NCBI GenBank assembly: GCA_015680685.1
Contig: MNCI01018185.1
Span: 93,509 to 157,508, forward strand
Source: Gnetum montanum
Lineage: Eukaryota; Streptophyta; Gnetopsida; Gnetales; Gnetaceae
Length of the DNA: 64,000 nt
Reading direction: 5' to 3'
Position 1 is the first letter of the stretch. The number at the start of each line of letters is the position of its first letter. The notes under the pieces were generated by a model. The model had not been told where the DNA came from. It did no database searches and was given only the letters and a program-made list of their open reading frames with translations. This document shows positions 59,570-64,000 of this stretch, one piece after another. The translations under genes and the position numbers were made by a program.

Positions 59570-61020
59570 ATGTATTCTTCTTCTAATAAAAGCACTTCAC
59601 CACCTAGGAATCACACAAGAAAGAGTCAACAAGACAACATACATAACCATGAACCACCAGTTCCTCAACAGTATCGGGTGGTATATACTCATCCCGATGA
59701 GTATATATCCAATTTCACTTTTATCCTCCATCAGGATGAACAACTGTGTTTGTGCGATTTGTAAGGTAACATAGTGTTACCCCTAGATCATGCAGTCCCC
59801 AACATGCTCCTTCATGCTCTTGCACAAATAGGCATGAAGTAGCTATACGTTGAATACATTATGTGTGATTAAAACATAAGGGACTACCATCCCATAGAAG
59901 CGCAACGTTTAAGGGACTTGTGACAGGAGAGCCACCATACATCGTTGAAGGGAAAAGGGCTCTCACACGTCCTAAGAAAAATTGGAGATGGTGAACCAAT
60001 TATAATAGGTTCTCCATCAAATGATGTTCCCCCTCCTAATGGTGGTGAGGTATCAGAACCTACACTCCACGATTCACAATCTAGGTTCTGAATCCATAAA
60101 CACCAAGTGTTCAATGAGGGAACACAAACACATGACAGGGATGGGCATTGGGATCGTCATCACAATCGGGGCCGTAACCACCGAAGGGAAGGTAAGAAAC
60201 ATCATCATGGTGATGGTTCCCTTTCTTCTTCCCCTTCATCACATCATTCACCCTCTCCTTCCACATTAGGATGCAATCACAAAGAGCACAATCATGAGGA
60301 TCAAGGTAAGCAAGATGAGAGACCTCAATGAGAGAGTCAAGAGAGAGGATGAGGGCATTAAAGAGAATCAAGGCATAGAAGGGAAAGTTGGGTACCACAT
60401 AGGCATCACAGACATCATGAGAGAGATGACCATGATGAACCCCTACTCACAACCTAGAGTATGTTAGACATTATGAAGGCAATTAGAATACCTACAAGGC
60501 ATCAAAAAGATAGTCTAATCAAGAGACTCGACATGAATAATATCCCACAATTTGAAGGGCGATACAATGTTGATCCGCAGAACCACTTATAGACATTCCA
60601 CGATGCTTGTGCCTTGCAGAATATTGAAAATGAGTGGCAGAAGTTAAAGTTGTTTTCTAGGAAACTCATAAAAAAAGAAGAAAGTTGGTACCGATCCTTA
60701 GAGCCAAAAACCATTAGGAGGTGGAGTACAATGCTGCCTAGGAAACTCATATACAAAGATGCTTGTATGTAGTAACCACACAACAAGAGAACACCCAGTG
60801 GTTGATAGATAATCAAGAGAGCAACCTACCAACATGCATGGAACTAACTAGAAGAACAACTTTCAACCACAATGAAGGCATAGATACATTGGAGTATGAG
60901 CATTGCCAACTTCCAATCCTTAATCTAAAAACATCAATTGGGAGAATTTGGACACTTTTAAAGAATTCAAACAAACGCTCATTATTTCAAATCTCTTCCT
61001 TTCAATTCAATCATGGGTGA
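59570..61020 (+). pseudogene. C Gag remnant fused to the terminal tail by deletion
   Basis: Start at 59570 (MYSSSNKSTSPPRNHT). 59570-59764 is open (VPQQYRVVYTHPDEYISNFT, LHQDEQLCLCDL), then stops intervene; a further frame continues with the histidine and serine-rich stretch at 60107-60331. The core resumes near 60525 (MNNIPQFEGRYNVDP, ALQNIENEWQKLKLF) and ends at RRWSTML at about 60735. There it jumps to sequence that in B lies near 56087, giving the tail TLEYEHCQLPILNLKTSIG. So the C-terminal half of Gag, the knuckle and the whole protease, about 1.9 kb in B, are missing. A TGCT shared by both sides of the junction suggests microhomology. Confidence 0.8.
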
Positions 61021-62543
61021 GATGGCCACCTATGCTGATCATTTGAGGCCCCCAATTCTTTTTAGTTTTTTTTTTACACATTTTTTTTATAGTTTCTTTA
61101 AATTTTCTTATTTTTTTTTTACAACAATGTTTATACTTTTTCATTTCTTTGTGTATGTATGTGTGTGTTATCCATTTTGTTAAGTTTGTCATTTAATAAG
61201 TGCTCCAAAGATGGTATGAACTGTACTTCATTGATTGCTAATGTTTGGTTTTTACCTTTAAGTTACAATGTTGATACTAAGGTATGTTTCTTTTGATATA
61301 GCAGGCAATGAGTCCACATCATCCACGCATCCATAAATTTCTGTGGTTTTTCTTGGCTTGGAACTGTACAGTCCCTTTCTTCAAAATAATAAGAACTATC
61401 AATGAATCGGTGACTGGGCATTTCTCAAACTAAGGAAGAACTCAAGGATTGAAAAGGGTGTGACTTCAAGAGGATTTGATGCATTTGTGCAGGCCATTCT
61501 CTTGGATGCTTGGATATTTTCTTCTTGATTTTTCTTATCGTTTCGATGTTACCCAATTATTAGGAAGCTAAGTAAATAAAAATAATAAGTCTTTGCATGG
61601 TGTGGTTCTCATACAAAAACAAAACCAAAAACACTGGGAAACTTCAAAGCACACCCCTTAGATGAAATAATCATCTAGGCTACAAGAACTAGTTATGGAA
61701 CTAAAATAAACATGTTCCCTCTAACTACGGCCCTTCTAGCTTCCTATTCTCTCCTCCTTTGTTTCGTCGAAATGGTGGTGGATCTTTGGGAAGGCATTCT
61801 TGTTACTTCAAGTGGATGGCTGTGCCAAATGTATTAATGTGAAGTCACTAGATGTGGTTTGTCTAAGGCTATATTTGTAATGAGATCTACCATGTCACAT
61901 TAATTGTTAAATACACAAGGGGTTATACATCACCTTGTTCTTGAGACTCCATTCCATTTTCTTCTTTCCATCCTTCTTTCTCCATTTGTCACCTCATTGC
62001 CGGTTATATCATTAGTGTATATTTTTGTTAACACATTATTTTCTTTTTGGTAAATTCTTGTGGTTAAGAATTTAACTCTTGTTCCAAATGACATTCCCAG
62101 AGCCTACGGACTCTTTGACTATGGTTTTGTCAAGGCATTAAGGGCATGAGCTTGCTTTGGGGAGGATCCACTAGCATTCCTATTTGGTGCATCCATTAAT
62201 TTCTTTCCTTTAAAAATTTCTACAATCAACAATATTTTTTTCATTTCCATCTTGACATCCATTGCATCGATATTATAATTGTTTCTTTTTCTCTATCTTT
62301 TTTATTCCTTTTCTTTTCCTCCATTCTCTCGCTACCAGAGGTTCACTCTCAGTCATGGGGGTCCTGGTCCAATTTTTTTGATTTTCTCCTAACCCCTACA
62401 CCTTCAATAGTCATCATTAGTATATCTCCAGATCTGTATCAGCCATGTCACAACTTAGCCAATGGACCTTACACCGAAGCAAGGTATCAATTGCATTGTG
62501 ATTCATTTACCCTTGCTAATATAAGACTATGTTGTGTGTGTAG
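61021..62543 (+). other. C spacer with T-rich tract and second PPT-like site
   Basis: Homologous to 56395-57987 of B: a T-rich tract at 61050-61160, AGTCATGGGGGTC at 62351-62363, and an acceptor-like TGTGTGTAG before ATGGCAATC at 62544. B's extra copy of the 31-bp segment is not at its corresponding first place in C. No coding domain was recognised. Confidence 0.6.
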
Positions 62544-62899
62544 ATGGCAATCATGCAATAATGGATTGGATCTAGAGGGAACACTTGGAATGGATCACTG
62601 CTAAAGCAGCTACGCAAGGAGCAAGATCGATAGCCTGCTTATGGATAGACAAAAAAAGGTGCAATCTTGACATTGGCTATAGCAGACTTCTTCTCTCTTC
62701 TCTCTTCTCTCTCAGCTGCCAAATAAGGCATGATGTCAAATGTATAAAGTGTTCACTCTTGTTGTCGTGAATGCCAGTTTTGTCTTGTTCTATAATGATG
62801 ATTTGTTCACATGTCATCCCATTCACCATTAGTTCCATTCAAGTCAATAATCCCATACCTTCCCAATATTTTGTAAGGAACTCAAGGACGAGTTTTATT

Positions 62900-62913
62900 T
62901 AGTCATGGGGGTA
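62900..62913 (+). other. Polypurine tract of element C
   Basis: TAGTCATGGGGGTA directly abuts the 3' LTR start TGATGGGACATG. Confidence 0.85.
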
Positions 62914-62971
62914 TGATGGGACATGATATCGCGGTCTGCGATATCGCAGTCCATCCCTAGTTCTATAAATA
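62914..62971 (+). promoter_or_regulatory. Minimal U3 of C 3' LTR and TATA box
   Basis: Two GATATC palindromes, then TATAAATA: the shortest version of the array in the window. Confidence 0.7.
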
Positions 62972-63682
62972 AGAGGTGGCTCTCCCTTATTTCTCCATAT
63001 AGATCTAGACCTTAGCCAAACTTTTTTCATTTTTCCATTCTAGAGTTTGAATAATTTCCATGTGCCCGCAGTAGGAGTCCCAAAGTGAATAGACCTTTAT
63101 TCGAGCAATTCTATACCTAAGCACATGATTGTGTATGGCAATAAAGACGAACTTTTGGATAAACCTTGCAGTGCATGGACTAAGCTAAATAGGACTTTAA
63201 TTATTGTTAATTTTTTAAATGTTTTTTTAAGGACTTAATCTCTCTCAACCCTCAACTCTCATAGTTAAGTGCATTCAGTACGACCGTTTTAAGCATGTGC
63301 GTTATGCATGGTAATCCTAGTAAAGAATAGCATTTGGTAATCCCAGTAGTGTTGCATTGGTTTAGGGTGTGAAATGGAAAGTGGGAATAGATACTGATGC
63401 TAGATTAATTAAGGCTTAGTTAGTTAAAGTTATTTAATTAGTCTCTTCACCCCTTTCCTCTTAGCATAGGCGATAAAACATAAAAGATATAAAAATCACA
63501 TGCCTCAAGCTTACTTAACCTTACAACCGCGAAAAATACAAGTAAGATTGGAAGGAATACAATTGATTAACCTTAGGTTTTCCATAAGGAGTGTAGGCAC
63601 TTAGTCTATGGAGTTCGACCGAATCGCGCGTGTAATGCTCGTATTCTTATGGCTGAGTGTAGGGGTACCTCACCACTCATCA
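62914..63682 (+). repeat. 3' LTR of element C
   Basis: 769 bp from TGATGGGACA to CACTCATCA, with TATAAATA at 62964-62971. U3 is only about 50 bp, with two palindromes (TGATATCGCG and CGATATCGCA). It also lacks the duplicated R-U5 block of about 110 bp present in B, which makes it shorter than B's LTRs. Confidence 0.92.
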
Positions 63683-64000
63683 GCAACCTAGAACATTGGT
63701 ATTCTCAATAACAAGACCTTTGAAATTACTAACACTATGAAAAGACAAAGAATTTTCATTGCCTACCTCTAAGAAACAAGATGGAAAGGGGAGAAAGTGA
63801 AAGCTTTAGGTCAAGGTTGCAAACTCTTCTATTCAGAAAAAGAAAATCATTGAAATGGAGTGGATATCATCATTGATCAATCTGTCAAAGATAAAATAGT
63901 ATAAATATATCACCATAGTAATTGAATTATGAACATCAAACTTGTTCTTGGAAATGAAATCATCAATTTCATTAGCATATATGCTTCCAAAATTATCCTA
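63683..64000 (+). pseudogene. RTE-type LINE endonuclease relic, right copy
   Basis: Begins GCAACCTAGAACATTGG immediately after C's 3' LTR and aligns with 51446 onward, by eye about 96% identical with about a dozen substitutions. All five stops in the aligned part are shared with the left copy. It keeps more family-like residues, for example ETRWKG where the left has ETIWKG. The window ends inside the domain. Shared stops mean that the LINE was already dead before the two copies separated. Confidence 0.8.

Larger units (their letters stand above)
51862..63682 (+). mobile_element. Non-autonomous Athila-like element C, host of insertion B
   Basis: Pieces are a 5' LTR tail (51862-51929 plus 59379-59424), PBS 59425-59444, a shortened gag, a spacer, PPT and 3' LTR 62914-63682. 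Most of the 5' LTR is missing at the N at 51861. Element B interrupts the LTR tail. C has no protease, RT, RNase H or integrase. The 3' LTR is followed by GCAAC and the right LINE copy; the left LINE copy has GCAAC at the matching position without an insertion. Confidence 0.8.

Noticed and set aside
51930-63682. Three LTRs with two internal regions read as a tandem array from unequal recombination
   Set aside because: The exact GTAAC duplication and the continuous reconstructed C LTR tail show that B is a simple insertion in C.

Overview
The window looks like nuclear DNA from a seed plant with a large, repeat-filled genome. It is AT-rich, has no intact host gene, and consists mostly of nested, decayed Ty3/gypsy LTR retrotransposons of the plant-specific Athila/Tat group, with tRNA-Asp-type primer sites, dual RNase H domains and an extra non-env third ORF. 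Many in-frame stops look like C-to-T changes of CAA, CAG, CGA or TGG codons, as expected for old methylated repeats. Slowly removed nested elements would suit a gymnosperm, but no host gene is present to test that. The N run at 30370-30516 and the single Ns at 30204 and 51861 show a draft assembly.

Layout. 1-4090 has no recognisable gene (compound microsatellite at 2212-2282). 4094-6900 holds a plus-strand gag-protease relic (H) that runs straight into a PPT/LTR-like start. 7348-50014 is one minus-strand Athila-like element (D): 5' LTR 49115-50014, gag, a truncated protease, RT, RNase H, integrase, spacer, ORF2, PPT and 3' LTR 7348-8255. Two other elements split D. Element A (plus, 35583-44195) sits in D's integrase, with near-matching 5-bp target duplications. 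Element F (minus, 11022-32691) sits in D's ORF2. F is a Tat-lineage element with gag, protease, RT, RNase H, a second RNase H and integrase. Between its protease and RT lie a satellite of about 181 bp units with hairpins (17030-20610) and a plus-strand, apparently intron-containing gene relic (20930-25760). Copies of a short repeat of about 30 bp flank this insert.

50015-51445 is unrecognised. From 51446 to the window end there is an RTE-type LINE endonuclease relic, then element C (51862-63682) with element B (51930-59373) inserted in the tail of C's 5' LTR (exact 5-bp duplication GTAAC), then a second copy of the same dead LINE relic (63683-64000) that shares all five stop codons with the first.

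A, B and C have LTR-PBS-gag-spacer-PPT-LTR organisation. B also keeps a protease and A keeps an ORF2, but none has RT, RNase H or integrase, so they look like non-autonomous Gag elements that would depend on a D-like partner. D, A, B and C share LTR termini, primer site, PPT and Gag architecture. Their U3 regions differ: A, B and C carry GATATC palindromes in varying copy number just before a TATA box, while D carries an ATCGATGGGGCC-like module in the same place. No intact cellular gene, tRNA, rRNA or CRISPR array was seen.
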